Origin: Streptomyces ardesiacus
Lineage (GTDB): Bacteria > Actinomycetota > Actinomycetes > Streptomycetales > Streptomycetaceae
Length of the DNA stretch: 64,000 bases
Reading direction: 5' to 3'
Assembly (NCBI RefSeq): GCF_003112575.1
Contig: NZ_BEWC01000002.1
Location: forward strand, 620,001 to 684,000
Shown here: piece by piece, positions 45,297 to 55,509 of the stretch
Layout of the letters: every line of letters begins with the position of its first letter
Position numbering within the stretch: position 1 is the stretch's first letter
Translations under genes and position numbers: made by a program
Notes under the pieces: generated by a model
Seen by the model: the letters and a program-made list of their open reading frames with translations, nothing else
Databases searched by the model: none
Told to the model about the DNA's origin: nothing

Positions 45297-45357
45297 TTCC
45301 GATGACTCGACCTGTGAGAGTGCCTCGGTTGGGCAGAGACAGCTCACGGGTGTCCGG

Positions 45358-45570
45358 CTAGATTCCGCCGCAGCGCTTCCCGCCCACCACGCCGAGCGCG
45401 CAGTTGGGGTACGGCACGGCCGGGTCGCAGTAGTAGGAACAGGTGGGCGAGTACTGGCACCTGATGCGGAAGGCGCCCTGGCACTTGTAGCACGGGTCGG
45501 GCGCACAGGCCGCTGCCGCACTGGTCTGGGGCAGAACAGCCCCGGCCAGCTTCTCCAGAAGTCCTCGCAC
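45358..45570 (-). CDS. Cys-rich peptide with eight cysteines, candidate precursor of the island product
   Basis: A 70-residue peptide. Residues 1-21 (MRGLLEKLAGAVLPQTSAAA plus Ala) form an amphipathic leader ending in four Ala, a possible signal peptidase site. The remaining 49 residues hold all eight Cys (22, 27, 30, 38, 44, 48, 57, 67), enough for four disulfides, and are rich in Tyr and Pro with a net positive charge. The end is Cys-Gly-Gly-Ile. GTG start with GAGAGGGG about nine bases upstream. It is the first gene of the minus-strand unit with the acidic peptide, ThiF and metalloprotease. Fulvocin C of Myxococcus is, as I recall, a bacteriocin with eight Cys and four disulfides, so a bacteriocin-like role is plausible. 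No homologue is recognised. Confidence 0.75.
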   Translation of the reverse strand: MRGLLEKLAGAVLPQTSAAAACAPDPCYKCQGAFRIRCQYSPTCSYYCDPAVPYPNCALGVVGGKRCGGI

Positions 45571-45951
45571 GGTAAAAACCCCTCTCGTAACCGTCGGGTC
45601 CGCAAGTGAAGGCGTTCGTTCGATTGAATCCGCCTTCCTGCGCAGCCAGTTAAGATCTCGGGCCTGTCTGATCTATTTCTGCTGTCTTTCCCACCAGGAA
45701 GCGCCACGGTCGAGATCCGTTTCCGCACGCTGTTGTCCGGCCGTTGCTGAAGCGGACCGTGTACCGCGGAAAGCCGAGCCACAGCTCCGTGAGGGCTGTC
45801 CGACGGCCTGCCACTGCTCATGTACCTCGCGCACCCGTCCGGAGGACACCCGCAACCCGTATGGACCGGACGGGTGTGCGCCACCGAGTGGACCCGCTGA
45901 CGCTGGACCGGAACGGACCAGCGGACGAGGCAGGGCACGAGGAGGCACTCC
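45571..45951. promoter_or_regulatory. Divergent control region at the right border of the island
   Basis: It separates the Cys-rich peptide gene (minus) from the second oligopeptide operon (plus). The left half (45600-45700) is A/T-richer and has clustered TTCG/TCGA motifs (GTTCGTTCGATTGAATC), which could be regulator contacts. The right half returns to normal high GC. Promoters in both directions are expected, but none could be fixed. Confidence 0.45.
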
Positions 45952-47583
45952 ATGCGCGGAGTCACGCACGCCACATGGGCCGCTTGCGCGGCGGCGGTGG
46001 TCCTCGCGGCGACGGGCTGCGGCGGTGGGGGCGGGGACGGCGGCAGCGGGGGGAGCGGCGGAGTACTCAGCTCCTCCTGGGGAGACCCGCAGAACCCGCT
46101 GGAGCCGGCCAACACCAACGAGGTGCAGGGCGGCAAGGTCCTCGACATGATCTTCCGGGGGCTGAAGAAGTACGACCCGGAGACCGGCGAGGCCAAGAAC
46201 ATGCTCGCCGAGAAGATCGACACCTCCGACTCGCAGAACTTCACCGTCACCGTCAAGGACGGCTGGACCTTCAGCAACGGCGAGAAGGTGACGGCCCAGT
46301 CCTTCGTGGACGCCTGGAACTACGGCGCCAGCCTGAAGAACAACCAGCGCAACGCCTACTTCTTCGCGTACATCGACGGCTACGACAAGGTGCACCCGGA
46401 CAGCGGCTCGCAGAGCTCCGACACGCTCTCCGGGCTGAAGGTGACCGGCCCGCGCACCTTCACCATCAAGCTCAACCAGAAGTTCTCCAGCTTCCCCGAC
46501 ACCCTCGGCTACAACGCCTTCGCACCGCTGCCCAAGGCGTTCTTCGACGACCACGCCGGCTGGCTGAAGAAGCCGGTCGGCAACGGCCCGTACGAGGTCG
46601 ACAACTACACCCGCGGCTCCCAGATGTCCCTGCGCAAGTGGGACGGCTACCCCGGACCGGACAAGGCGCAGAACGGCGGTGTGGACCTCAAGGTCTACAC
46701 GGACAACAACACCGCCTACACCGACCTGATCGCGGGCAACCTCGACCTCGTCGACGACGTCCCCGCCTCCCAGCTCAAGAACGTCAAGAACGACCTCGGC
46801 GACCGGTACATCAACACCCCCGCCGGCATCATCCAGACCCTGGCCTTCCCGTTCTACGACAACGACTGGAACAAGCCCGGCTCCGAGAAGGTCCGCACGG
46901 GCCTGTCCATGGCCATCGACCGCAAGCAGATCACCGACACGATCTTCCAGCAGACCCGCACCCCGGCCACCGACTGGACCTCGCCGGTCCTCGGCAAGGA
47001 CGGCGGCTACAAGCCGGGTCTGTGCGGCAGTGCCTGCGACTACAACCCCGACGAGGCCAAGAAGCTGGTCAAGGAGGGCGGCGGGCTGCCCGGCGGCCAG
47101 GTCAAGATCACGTACAACGCCGACACCGGCTCCCACAAACAGTGGGTCGACGCGGTCTGCAACTCCATCAACAACGCCCTGGGCAACGACCGCGCCTGCG
47201 CCGGCAACCCGGTCGGCACCTTCGCCGACTTCCGCAACCAGATCACCGGCAAGAAGATGAGCGGCCCCTTCCGCGCCGGCTGGCAGATGGACTACCCCCT
47301 CATCCAGAACTTCCTCCAGCCGCTCTACTACACCAACGCCTCCTCCAACGACGGCAAGTGGTCCAACAAGCAGTTCGACGGGCTCGTCGACAAGGCCAAC
47401 GGACAGTCCGACACCAGCCAGGCCGTCAAGACCTTCCAGCAGGCCGAGGAGGTCGTCCGCGACAACATGGCCGCCATCCCGCTCTGGTACCAGAACGGCA
47501 GCGCCGGCTACTCCGACCGGCTCTCCCACGTGAAGCTCAACCCGTTCAGCGTCCCGGTGTACAACGAGATCAAGGTCGGCTGA
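45952..47583 (+). CDS. Oligopeptide-binding lipoprotein of the second opp operon
   Basis: A 543-residue binding lipoprotein. The signal peptide ends in the lipobox ATGC (about residue 23), followed by a Gly-rich linker and an OppA-type SBP_bac_5 domain (KNMLAEKIDTSDSQNFTVTV, KPVGNGPYEVDNY, GLSMAIDRKQITDTIFQQTR). It is a clear paralogue of the BldKB-type protein, with the same start pattern and blocks. ATG has GGAGG six to seven bases upstream. Ligand unknown. Confidence 0.93.
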   Translation: MRGVTHATWAACAAAVVLAATGCGGGGGDGGSGGSGGVLSSSWGDPQNPLEPANTNEVQGGKVLDMIFRGLKKYDPETGEAKNMLAEKIDTSDSQNFTVTVKDGWTFSNGEKVTAQSFVDAWNYGASLKNNQRNAYFFAYIDGYDKVHPDSGSQSSDTLSGLKVTGPRTFTIKLNQKFSSFPDTLGYNAFAPLPKAFFDDHAGWLKKPVGNGPYEVDNYTRGSQMSLRKWDGYPGPDKAQNGGVDLKVYTDNNTAYTDLIAGNLDLVDDVPASQLKNVKNDLGDRYINTPAGIIQTLAFPFYDNDWNKPGSEKVRTGLSMAIDRKQITDTIFQQTRTPATDWTSPVLGKDGGYKPGLCGSACDYNPDEAKKLVKEGGGLPGGQVKITYNADTGSHKQWVDAVCNSINNALGNDRACAGNPVGTFADFRNQITGKKMSGPFRAGWQMDYPLIQNFLQPLYYTNASSNDGKWSNKQFDGLVDKANGQSDTSQAVKTFQQAEEVVRDNMAAIPLWYQNGSAGYSDRLSHVKLNPFSVPVYNEIKVG

Positions 47584-47596
47584 GGGGGCGGGCTCC

Positions 47597-48520
47597 ATGG
47601 GACGCTACGTCGTCCGGCGGCTGCTCCAGATGATCCCGGTCTTCATCGGGGCCACGCTGCTGATCTTCCTGATGGTCAACGTGATGGGCGACCCCATCGC
47701 GGGACTGTGCGGCGACCGCGAGTGCGACCCCGCGACGGCGGCGCAACTGCGGCACGAGTTCGGCCTCGACCAGCCCGTGTGGCGGCAGTACGCCACCTAC
47801 ATGGGCAACGTCTTCACCGGCGACTTCGGCACCGCCTTCAACGGCCAGCCGGTCACCGAACTGATGGGCACGGCGTTCCCGGTCACCATCCGGCTGACCA
47901 TCGTGGCGATCATCTTCGAGATCGTCGTGGGGATCGTCCTCGGCGTCGTCACCGGGCTGCGCCGCGGCCGCCCGGTCGACACCGGGGTGCTGCTCCTGAC
48001 CCTCGTCGTCATCTCCGTCCCCACCTTCGTCACCGGCCTGCTGCTGCAACTGCTGCTCGGCGTCAAGTGGGGCTGGATCGACCCCGCCGTCTCCTCCGAG
48101 GCGCGCTTCGGCGAGCTGATCGTCCCCGGACTGGTCCTCGCCTCGGTGTCGCTGGCGTACGTCACCCGGCTGACCCGCACCTCCATCGCGGAGAACCGGC
48201 GCTCCGACTACGTCCGCACCGCCATCGCCAAGGGCCTGCCCCGGCACCGGGTCATCACCCGGCACCTGCTGCGCAACTCACTCATCCCCGTCGTCACCTT
48301 CATCGGCACCGACATCGGCGCCCTGATGGGCGGCGCCATCGTCACCGAGCGGATCTTCAACATCCACGGCGTCGGCTACCAGCTCTACCAGGGCATCCTG
48401 CGCCAGAACACCCAGACCGTCGTCGGCTTCGTCACCATCCTGGTCCTCGTCTTCCTCCTCGCCAACCTCGTCGTCGACCTCCTGTACGCCGTACTCGACC
48501 CGAGGATCCGCTATGCCTGA
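47597..48520 (+). CDS. Oligopeptide ABC permease (OppB-like), second operon
   Basis: A 307-residue permease with six hydrophobic segments, the OppB N-terminus MGRYVVRRLLQMIPVFIGAT and the coupling loop YVRTAIAKGLPRHRVITRHL. It is nearly the same in these parts as the OppB-like protein of the bldK-type operon. Only 13 bases separate it from the binding-protein gene, and there is no stem-loop here, unlike the first operon. Confidence 0.94.
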   Translation: MGRYVVRRLLQMIPVFIGATLLIFLMVNVMGDPIAGLCGDRECDPATAAQLRHEFGLDQPVWRQYATYMGNVFTGDFGTAFNGQPVTELMGTAFPVTIRLTIVAIIFEIVVGIVLGVVTGLRRGRPVDTGVLLLTLVVISVPTFVTGLLLQLLLGVKWGWIDPAVSSEARFGELIVPGLVLASVSLAYVTRLTRTSIAENRRSDYVRTAIAKGLPRHRVITRHLLRNSLIPVVTFIGTDIGALMGGAIVTERIFNIHGVGYQLYQGILRQNTQTVVGFVTILVLVFLLANLVVDLLYAVLDPRIRYA

Positions 48521-49489
48521 GCAGGAGCCCTACGAACCCGAACGCGCCATCGCCGGCACCGGCATGGGCGGCACGATGGACCTCGGCACCAGCGAGGCGG
48601 TCACGCTGGAGCAGCCGCCGGGACCGGACGGGGCGGACCCGCGCGAGAAACCGCGCAGCCTGTGGTCCGACGCCTGGCACGACCTGCGCCGCAACCCGGT
48701 CTTCATCATCTCGGCCCTGGTGATCCTCTTCCTGGTCGTCATCTCCCTCTGGCCCTCCCTGATCGCCTCCGGCAACCCCCTCAAGTGCGACCTGGCCAAG
48801 GCCCAGGAGGGCTCCCAGCCCGGTCACCCCTTCGGCTTCAACGGCCAGGGCTGCGACGTCTACACCCGTACCGTCTACGGCGCGCGCACCTCGGTCGCGG
48901 TCGGCATCCTCGCCACGCTCGGCGTCGCCGTCCTCGGCAGCGTCCTCGGCGGCCTCGCCGGGTTCTTCGGCGGCGGCGGGGACGCGGTCCTGTCCCGGAT
49001 CACCGACATCTTCTTCGCGATCCCGGTCGTCCTGGGCGGACTCGTCCTGCTCTCCGTCATCACCAGCAACACCATCTGGCCCGTCATCGGCTTCATCGTC
49101 CTGCTCGGCTGGCCGCAGATCTCCCGCATCGCCCGCGGCTCCGTCATCACCGCCAAGCAGAACGACTACGTCCAGGCGGCACGGGCGCTGGGCGCCTCCA
49201 ACTCCCGCCTCCTGCTGCGGCACATCGCCCCCAACGCCATCGCCCCCGTCATCGTCGTGGCGACCATCGCGCTCGGCACCTACATCTCCCTGGAGGCGAC
49301 CCTGTCCTTCCTCGGCGTCGGCCTCAAGCCGCCCAGCGTCTCCTGGGGCATCGACATCTCCTCCGCCGCCCCCTACGTACGCAACGCCCCGCACGCCCTG
49401 CTCTGGCCCTCCGGAGCCCTCGCCCTCACCGTCCTCGCGTTCATCATGCTCGGCGACGCGGTGCGCGACGCCCTCGACCCGAAGCTGAG

Positions 49490-49493
<4 letters not shown>
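48513..49493 (+). CDS. Oligopeptide ABC permease (OppC-like), second operon
   Basis: A 326-residue permease. The cytoplasmic N-terminus (about 60 residues) is followed by SLWSDAWHDLRRNPVFIISA and a BPD_transp_1 domain with coupling loop YVQAARALGASNSRLLLRHI. It overlaps the upstream gene by eight bases, exactly as in the first operon. Confidence 0.94.
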
Positions 49494-50477
<984 letters not shown>

Positions 50478-50485
<8 letters not shown>

Positions 50486-51614
50486 GCCGATCCTGGAGGT
50501 CCGGGGGCTGGTCAAGCACTACCCGCTGACCTCCGGCATCCTCTTCAAGAAGCAGGTCGGCGCGGTCAAGGCCGTCGACGGCGTGGACTTCGACCTGGCC
50601 CGCGGCGAAACCCTCGGCATCGTCGGCGAGTCCGGCTGCGGCAAGTCCACGGTCGCCAAGATGCTGGTCAACCTGGAGCGGCCGACGGCCGGCGAGATCC
50701 GCTACAAGGGCGAGGACATCACCCGCCTGTCGGGCCGCGCGCTGAAGACCGTACGGCGGAACATCCAGATGGTCTTCCAGGACCCCTACACCTCCCTCAA
50801 CCCCCGCATGACGGTGGGCGACATCATCGGGGAGGCGTACGACATCCACCCGGAGGCGGCCCCGAAGGGCGACCGGCGGGGGCGGGTCCGGGACCTGCTG
50901 GACGTGGTCGGCCTGAACCCGGAGTACATCAACCGCTACCCGCACCAGTTCTCCGGCGGCCAGCGCCAGCGCATCGGCATCGCGCGGGGGCTGGCGCTGC
51001 GCCCGGAGATCATCGTCGCCGACGAGCCGGTCTCGGCCCTCGACGTCTCCGTGCAGGCCCAGGTGATCAACCTGATGGGCCGCCTCCAGAGCGAGTTCGA
51101 CCTCTCCTACATCTTCATCGCCCACGACCTGTCGATCGTCCGGCACATCTCGGACCGGGTCGGCGTGATGTACCTGGGCCGCATCGTGGAGACCGGCCGC
51201 GACGCGGAGATCTACGACCACCCCACGCACCCCTACACCCAGGCGCTGCTGTCCGCCGTGCCGGTTCCCGACCCGGAGGCCCGGGAGCACCGCGAGCGGA
51301 TCATCCTGGCCGGTGACGTGCCGTCCCCGACCAACATCCCCTCCGGGTGCCGCTTCCGCACCCGCTGCTGGAAGGCACGGGAGCGGTGCGCGCTGGAGGT
51401 GCCTGCCCTGGCCGTCCCCGCCGAGTTCCGCTCGGTCTCCGGACCCGCGGCCCACGACTCGGCCTGCCACTTCGCGGAGGAGATGCGGGTGGTGCCGCCG
51501 GAGGACGCCGGGCCGCCCGCGCCGCCCGCGCCCCCCGGTTCACGCGGCTCGCACGGTCCGCGGAGTGCGCGGGGGCCGCACGGCGCGCACCGGGAGGACG
51601 GCGGGGGCGCGTGA
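50478..51614 (+). CDS. Oligopeptide ABC ATPase (OppF-like), second operon
   Basis: A 378-residue ATPase with Walker [10 protein letters not shown], signature FSGGQRQR, Walker [14 protein letters not shown] and the Cys-bearing extension ([14 protein letters not shown]). The last 35 residues are an Ala/Pro/Gly/Arg-rich tail not present in the first-operon paralogue. It overlaps the upstream gene by eight bases and ends the operon. About 55 bases of imperfect G-rich repeats separate it from the convergent peptidase gene. Confidence 0.94.
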
Positions 51615-51672
51615 CCGGGCGGGGGGCAGGGGCGGCGCGGCCGGGCGGGGGCAGGGGCGGCGTGGCCGGGTG

Positions 51673-53796
51673 CTACGCCGGTCCGGGCAACGACCGCTTG
51701 AGGAAGTCCACCTGGAGCAGCAGCAGGTTCTCGGCGACGGACTCCTGCGGGGTCATGTGCGTGACGCCGGACAGCGGCAGCACCTCGTGCGGACGGCCGG
51801 CCGCCAGCAGGGCCGAGGACAGGCGCAGCGAGTGGGCGACCACCACGTTGTCGTCCGCGAGACCGTGGACGACCATCATGGGCCGGTGCGGCTCGGCGGC
51901 GTCGACCAGTCCGGCGTCGTCGATCACCGAGTTGCGGCGGTAGACGTCGGGCTGCTCGCCGGGGTCGCCGAGGTAGCGCTCCTGGTAGTGGGTGTCGTAG
52001 AGCCGCAGGTCGGTGACGGGGGCGCCGACCACGGCGGCGTGGAAGACGTCCGGCCGGCGCAGCGCCGCGAGGGCGGCCAGGTAACCGCCGAAGCTCCACC
52101 CCCGCACGGCGACCCGGTTCAGGTCCAGCGGGAAGTCGGCCGCCAGGGCCTGCAGGGCGTCCACCTGGTCCTGGAGCACGACGGCGGCGACGTCGTCCTT
52201 GATGGACTTCTCCCAGGCGGGGGAGCGCCCGGGAGTGCCCCGCCCGTCGGCGACGACGACCGCGAACCCCTGGTCGGCGAACCACTGGGAGGTGAGGTGG
52301 GCGTTGTGCGCGGCCACGACGCGCTGGCCGTGCGGGCCACCGTAGGGGTCGAGGAGCACGGGGAGGGGGGTGTCACCGTGGTAGTCCGTTGGCATAAGCA
52401 CGGCGCACGGGATGCGTCGTGCGCCCCCCTGGGTGAGCGTCACGCGCGGGGACAAACCGGGGTCTTCCGCATACGACCCGACGGTCGCCGCCGGCTTCCC
52501 GTCCCGCAGCACCCGGACCCGGGCCCCCGGCCGGTCGAGGGTGGCGGAGACGAGCACGGTCACGCCCCCCGCGCGCACCGCCGAGTGCACGCCGGGCTCC
52601 TGCGACAGGCGCTCCACGCCGAGTTCGTTCACCCGGTACACGTGCACCTCGCCGATCTCCGGCTCGGCCGCCTCCTCGCCCGCCGAGGCGGAGACCAGCA
52701 CGTCGTCGGCGCCGACGTCCAGTACCGCCCGCAGATGCAACTGGGCTCCGGTCAGCGGGCGTTCACCGACCGCCAGGACCCGCGCGCCCCCCTCGTCGGC
52801 GATCCGCACGAGCTGTCCCGAGGGGCTCCAGCAGGGCACACCGGGGAAGAGTTCAAGCCAAGTTGGATCTTCGTCGGCGTGGACCATGCGGGTCGTCCCG
52901 GACTCGGTGTCCACCGCCAGGTAGAGCTGGCTGCGCTGGTCGCGCGCCTGTACGAGGAGCAGCGGCGCACCTGCCGCTGACCAGTGCACTCGCGCCAGGT
53001 ACGGGTACCGCGCCCGGTCCCAGAAGACCTCCGTGCGCCCTCCGTCGAGACCGACGACGAACAGCCGTACGTCCGCGTTCGGGGTGCCGGCCGCCGGATA
53101 CGGAACGTGTTGTGGATCACGTCCGGGGTGGGCCGGGTCGGAGATCCACCAGCGCTGCACCGGCGTGTCGTCCACGCGTGCCACCAGCAGCCGGTCCGAC
53201 TCCGGGCTCCACCAGAAGCCGCGGCTGCGGGACATCTCCTCGGCCGCGACGAACTCGGCGAGCCCGTACGTGACGCCCTCCCCGTCCGCCTCGGCCAGCG
53301 CCCGGTCGCCCTCCCCCTCGGCGCCCACGACGCGCAGGGCGCCCCGGGCGACATAGGCGACGTGCCGGCCGTCGGGCGAGGGGCGGGGGTCGATCACCGG
53401 CCCGGCGGTGGGCAGTTCGCGTGCGGTGCCGGCGCGCAGCTCGGCCGCGAAGAGCCGCCTCGACAACGCGAAGGCGGCCAACTCGACCGCCGCGTCGGTG
53501 GCGTAGCCGACGATCCCGGCGCCGCCCTCGCGGCTGCGCTCACGCCGGGCCCGTTCCTCGGGCGACAGGCGTTCCAGGGCGCCGCCCAAGAGGGCGCGGG
53601 GGTCGGCGGCCACGCGCTCCCCGCCCGTCTCTACGTCGAGGACCCACAGCGAGTTGGCCCGGTCGGTACCCGTGCCGGAGCGCAGGAAGGCGACCCGGGA
53701 ACCGTCGGGTGCCACGGTGAACGAACGCGGCGCGCCGAGCGTGAACCGCTGGGTGCGGGCGTGCCGTTTGGGGAAGGAGTCGGACTCGGTCGTCAT
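51673..53796 (-). CDS. S9 prolyl-oligopeptidase-family peptidase (DPP IV-like)
   Basis: A 707-residue serine peptidase. Residues about 1-460 form the DPPIV_N propeller (RSFTVAPDGSRVAFLRSG, DPRPSPDGRHVAYVARG, RGFWWSPESDRLLVARVDDT). The C-terminal alpha/beta hydrolase has the Ser in VRGWSFGGYLAAL, Asp in HGLADDNVVV and His in LSGVTHMTP. No signal peptide, so it is probably cytoplasmic. Next to an oligopeptide importer, it may degrade imported peptides (inference). The start MTTESDSFPKRH is chosen; longer starts add unrelated sequence. Confidence 0.93.
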   Translation of the reverse strand: MTTESDSFPKRHARTQRFTLGAPRSFTVAPDGSRVAFLRSGTGTDRANSLWVLDVETGGERVAADPRALLGGALERLSPEERARRERSREGGAGIVGYATDAAVELAAFALSRRLFAAELRAGTARELPTAGPVIDPRPSPDGRHVAYVARGALRVVGAEGEGDRALAEADGEGVTYGLAEFVAAEEMSRSRGFWWSPESDRLLVARVDDTPVQRWWISDPAHPGRDPQHVPYPAAGTPNADVRLFVVGLDGGRTEVFWDRARYPYLARVHWSAAGAPLLLVQARDQRSQLYLAVDTESGTTRMVHADEDPTWLELFPGVPCWSPSGQLVRIADEGGARVLAVGERPLTGAQLHLRAVLDVGADDVLVSASAGEEAAEPEIGEVHVYRVNELGVERLSQEPGVHSAVRAGGVTVLVSATLDRPGARVRVLRDGKPAATVGSYAEDPGLSPRVTLTQGGARRIPCAVLMPTDYHGDTPLPVLLDPYGGPHGQRVVAAHNAHLTSQWFADQGFAVVVADGRGTPGRSPAWEKSIKDDVAAVVLQDQVDALQALAADFPLDLNRVAVRGWSFGGYLAALAALRRPDVFHAAVVGAPVTDLRLYDTHYQERYLGDPGEQPDVYRRNSVIDDAGLVDAAEPHRPMMVVHGLADDNVVVAHSLRLSSALLAAGRPHEVLPLSGVTHMTPQESVAENLLLLQVDFLKRSLPGPA

Positions 53797-53981
53797 GCCC
53801 TGACCATATTGGCCATGCGCCCCCTTGTGCGGCCGTGCGCCGAGAGATGCGCGCGCACGGATAGTTATGATCACTAGCGCATAGTGGGTATCAACCAGGT
53901 GCCCGCTGCGTGGATTTATCTGCCCCGAGCTTTGTCTGCGACCGACCCCCATGTCCCTGGGCCTATTGGAGGTGAGCCGCC

Positions 53982-54176
53982 GTGGCACTCTCGATTTCGG
54001 CGGTTGTGCTGCTGGCGATCATCGTCTTCCTGCTGGTCAGGAAATCGGGCCTGAAGGCGGGGCATGCGGTGGTCTGCATGCTCCTCGGCTTCTACCTGGC
54101 CTCGTCGACGATCGCCCCCACGATCAGCGAGCTGACGACCAACATCGCGGGGATGATCGGAAGCATCAAGTTCTGA
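53982..54176 (+). CDS. Small two-helix membrane protein
   Basis: A 64-residue protein, MALSISAVVLLAIIVFLLVR, then a second hydrophobic segment (AVVCMLLGFYLASSTIAP). The GTG start has GGAGGTGA six bases upstream, a perfect ribosome site. I recall similar small membrane proteins at this position in other Streptomyces genomes, but no function. Confidence 0.88.
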   Translation: MALSISAVVLLAIIVFLLVRKSGLKAGHAVVCMLLGFYLASSTIAPTISELTTNIAGMIGSIKF

Positions 54177-54228
54177 CGCCGGGCGCCGGCCCGGCTCCGC
54201 AGCGGCCGCGGGGTGGTGGCGGCGAAGG

Positions 54229-55281
54229 TCAGCCGGACGACGCCGACGGCTGCGGACCGCCCGGTGCTCCCGAGGGGGCCCCGCTCGGCGGCGGGCCGGA
54301 CGGGGCACCCCCGGGCGGTGCGCCGGTCGGGGCCCCGCCGGACGGGGCGCCCTCGCCGCCACCGCCGGGAGCGTTGCCGCCGGTGGGCTCGGTGCGGGTG
54401 TCGATCGGGACGGTCAGCTTCGCCGTGTAGCCGGCCTTCACCGATCCGCTCACGGCCGCGAGCTGGTGGACGCCGCCGTCGTCGCCGAAGACGTTGTCGG
54501 TCTTGAGGGTCAGCTCGGCGAGGTTGGCGACGGAGGACTCGTACCCGTCGGTGGCGAAGACGGTTTCGCAGACGCTCCCCGGCAGCGCCATCTGGGACGT
54601 GGACAGCCGCTTGTCGTAGTCGGTGACGGAGTCGAGGCCGGGGTAGACCTCGAAGTGGACGTGGGGCCAGCGGCCCGGGTAGCAGGCGGGGAAGACGCTG
54701 ACGAACCGCACCCGGCCGTCGTCGTCGGCGACCTGGACGCCGCGCAGGTAGTTCTCGTCCTCGATCCCGCTGGAGTAGAGGGAGTAGTTGCCGTCCCGGT
54801 CGCACTGCCAGGCGTAGACGGCCGCTCCGGCCAGTGGCCCGCCGCCGTCGGCGAGGTCCAGCAGGGTGAACTCGAAGGTGAGGGGGATGCCCGGGGCGGT
54901 CGTCGTCGAGTCGCCGAAGCTGGAGCGGATGTCCTGGCGGACGATGCCGTCCCGGTCCAGGACCTGGACCCCGTTGGTGCCGTCGGCCGGGTAGGGACCG
55001 TTGGTCTCGTCGGGGATCTCGGCCGGACCGGACGAGGACGAGGAGGCGGACGAGGAGGCGGAGGCCCTGTCCGAGGCGCCGCCGGCGGAACCCGAGCCGC
55101 ACGCGGCGAGCGCCGCCATGCCGCCGACCCCGCCGAGGAGGGACAGGGCCCGCCTGCGGGAGACGAGTGTGCCGAGGTCGAACCTCAGCCCCTGGTCGAC
55201 GACCTCCTCGTCGGGCCGGGGCAGTGGCCGCCCCTGGTAGGCGGGGCCGTCGGGGGTCTGGTGGGCTTTCGGCTCGCGCAT
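54229..55281 (-). CDS. Tat-exported intradiol dioxygenase-like lipoprotein
   Basis: A 350-residue protein. The N-terminus has about 40 residues before a twin-arginine signal (SRRRALSLLGGVGGMAALAA) ending in the lipobox LAAC, so it is probably a Tat lipoprotein. A Ser-rich linker (about 67-85) is followed by an intradiol ring-cleavage dioxygenase domain (about 90-270) with candidate Fe ligands Tyr in ETNGPYPADG, Tyr in ACYPGRWPH, and the two His of WPHVHFEVY. The last 45 residues are Gly/Pro/Ser/Ala repeats. Extracellular members of this type are known in Streptomyces; substrate here unknown. Confidence 0.87.
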   Translation of the reverse strand: MREPKAHQTPDGPAYQGRPLPRPDEEVVDQGLRFDLGTLVSRRRALSLLGGVGGMAALAACGSGSAGGASDRASASSSASSSSSGPAEIPDETNGPYPADGTNGVQVLDRDGIVRQDIRSSFGDSTTTAPGIPLTFEFTLLDLADGGGPLAGAAVYAWQCDRDGNYSLYSSGIEDENYLRGVQVADDDGRVRFVSVFPACYPGRWPHVHFEVYPGLDSVTDYDKRLSTSQMALPGSVCETVFATDGYESSVANLAELTLKTDNVFGDDGGVHQLAAVSGSVKAGYTAKLTVPIDTRTEPTGGNAPGGGGEGAPSGGAPTGAPPGGAPSGPPPSGAPSGAPGGPQPSASSG

Positions 55282-55509
55282 CGAGCGCCTTCCGTCCGGA
55301 GGTGACAGGTCCACGGGGCCGCACCGGGCCCCGGGAGCGGGCGCCGGTGCCGACCCGCCGCCCAGCCTGGCAACGCCGCCCATGAGCCCGCTCGGCGCAG
55401 CTTGTGCGTCGGCTGTGAACGGCTGCTCCCGGGCCCGCCCCGCCGGGCCGGTCCACGGACGGTCGCCCGTGTGACGTGACCGGCCCCGCGGCCTCATAGG
55501 GTGGAGCCC

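Noticed and set aside
34105..45570. Lanthipeptide, lasso peptide or azole-type RiPP cluster
   Set aside because: No lanthionine synthetase, asparagine-synthetase-like cyclase, transglutaminase-type B protein or YcaO gene was found in the window.
44992..45609. A 205-codon plus-strand frame across the precursor region
   Set aside because: It is antisense to ThiF, the acidic peptide and the Cys-rich peptide. It lacks a ribosome site and has shadow-type composition.
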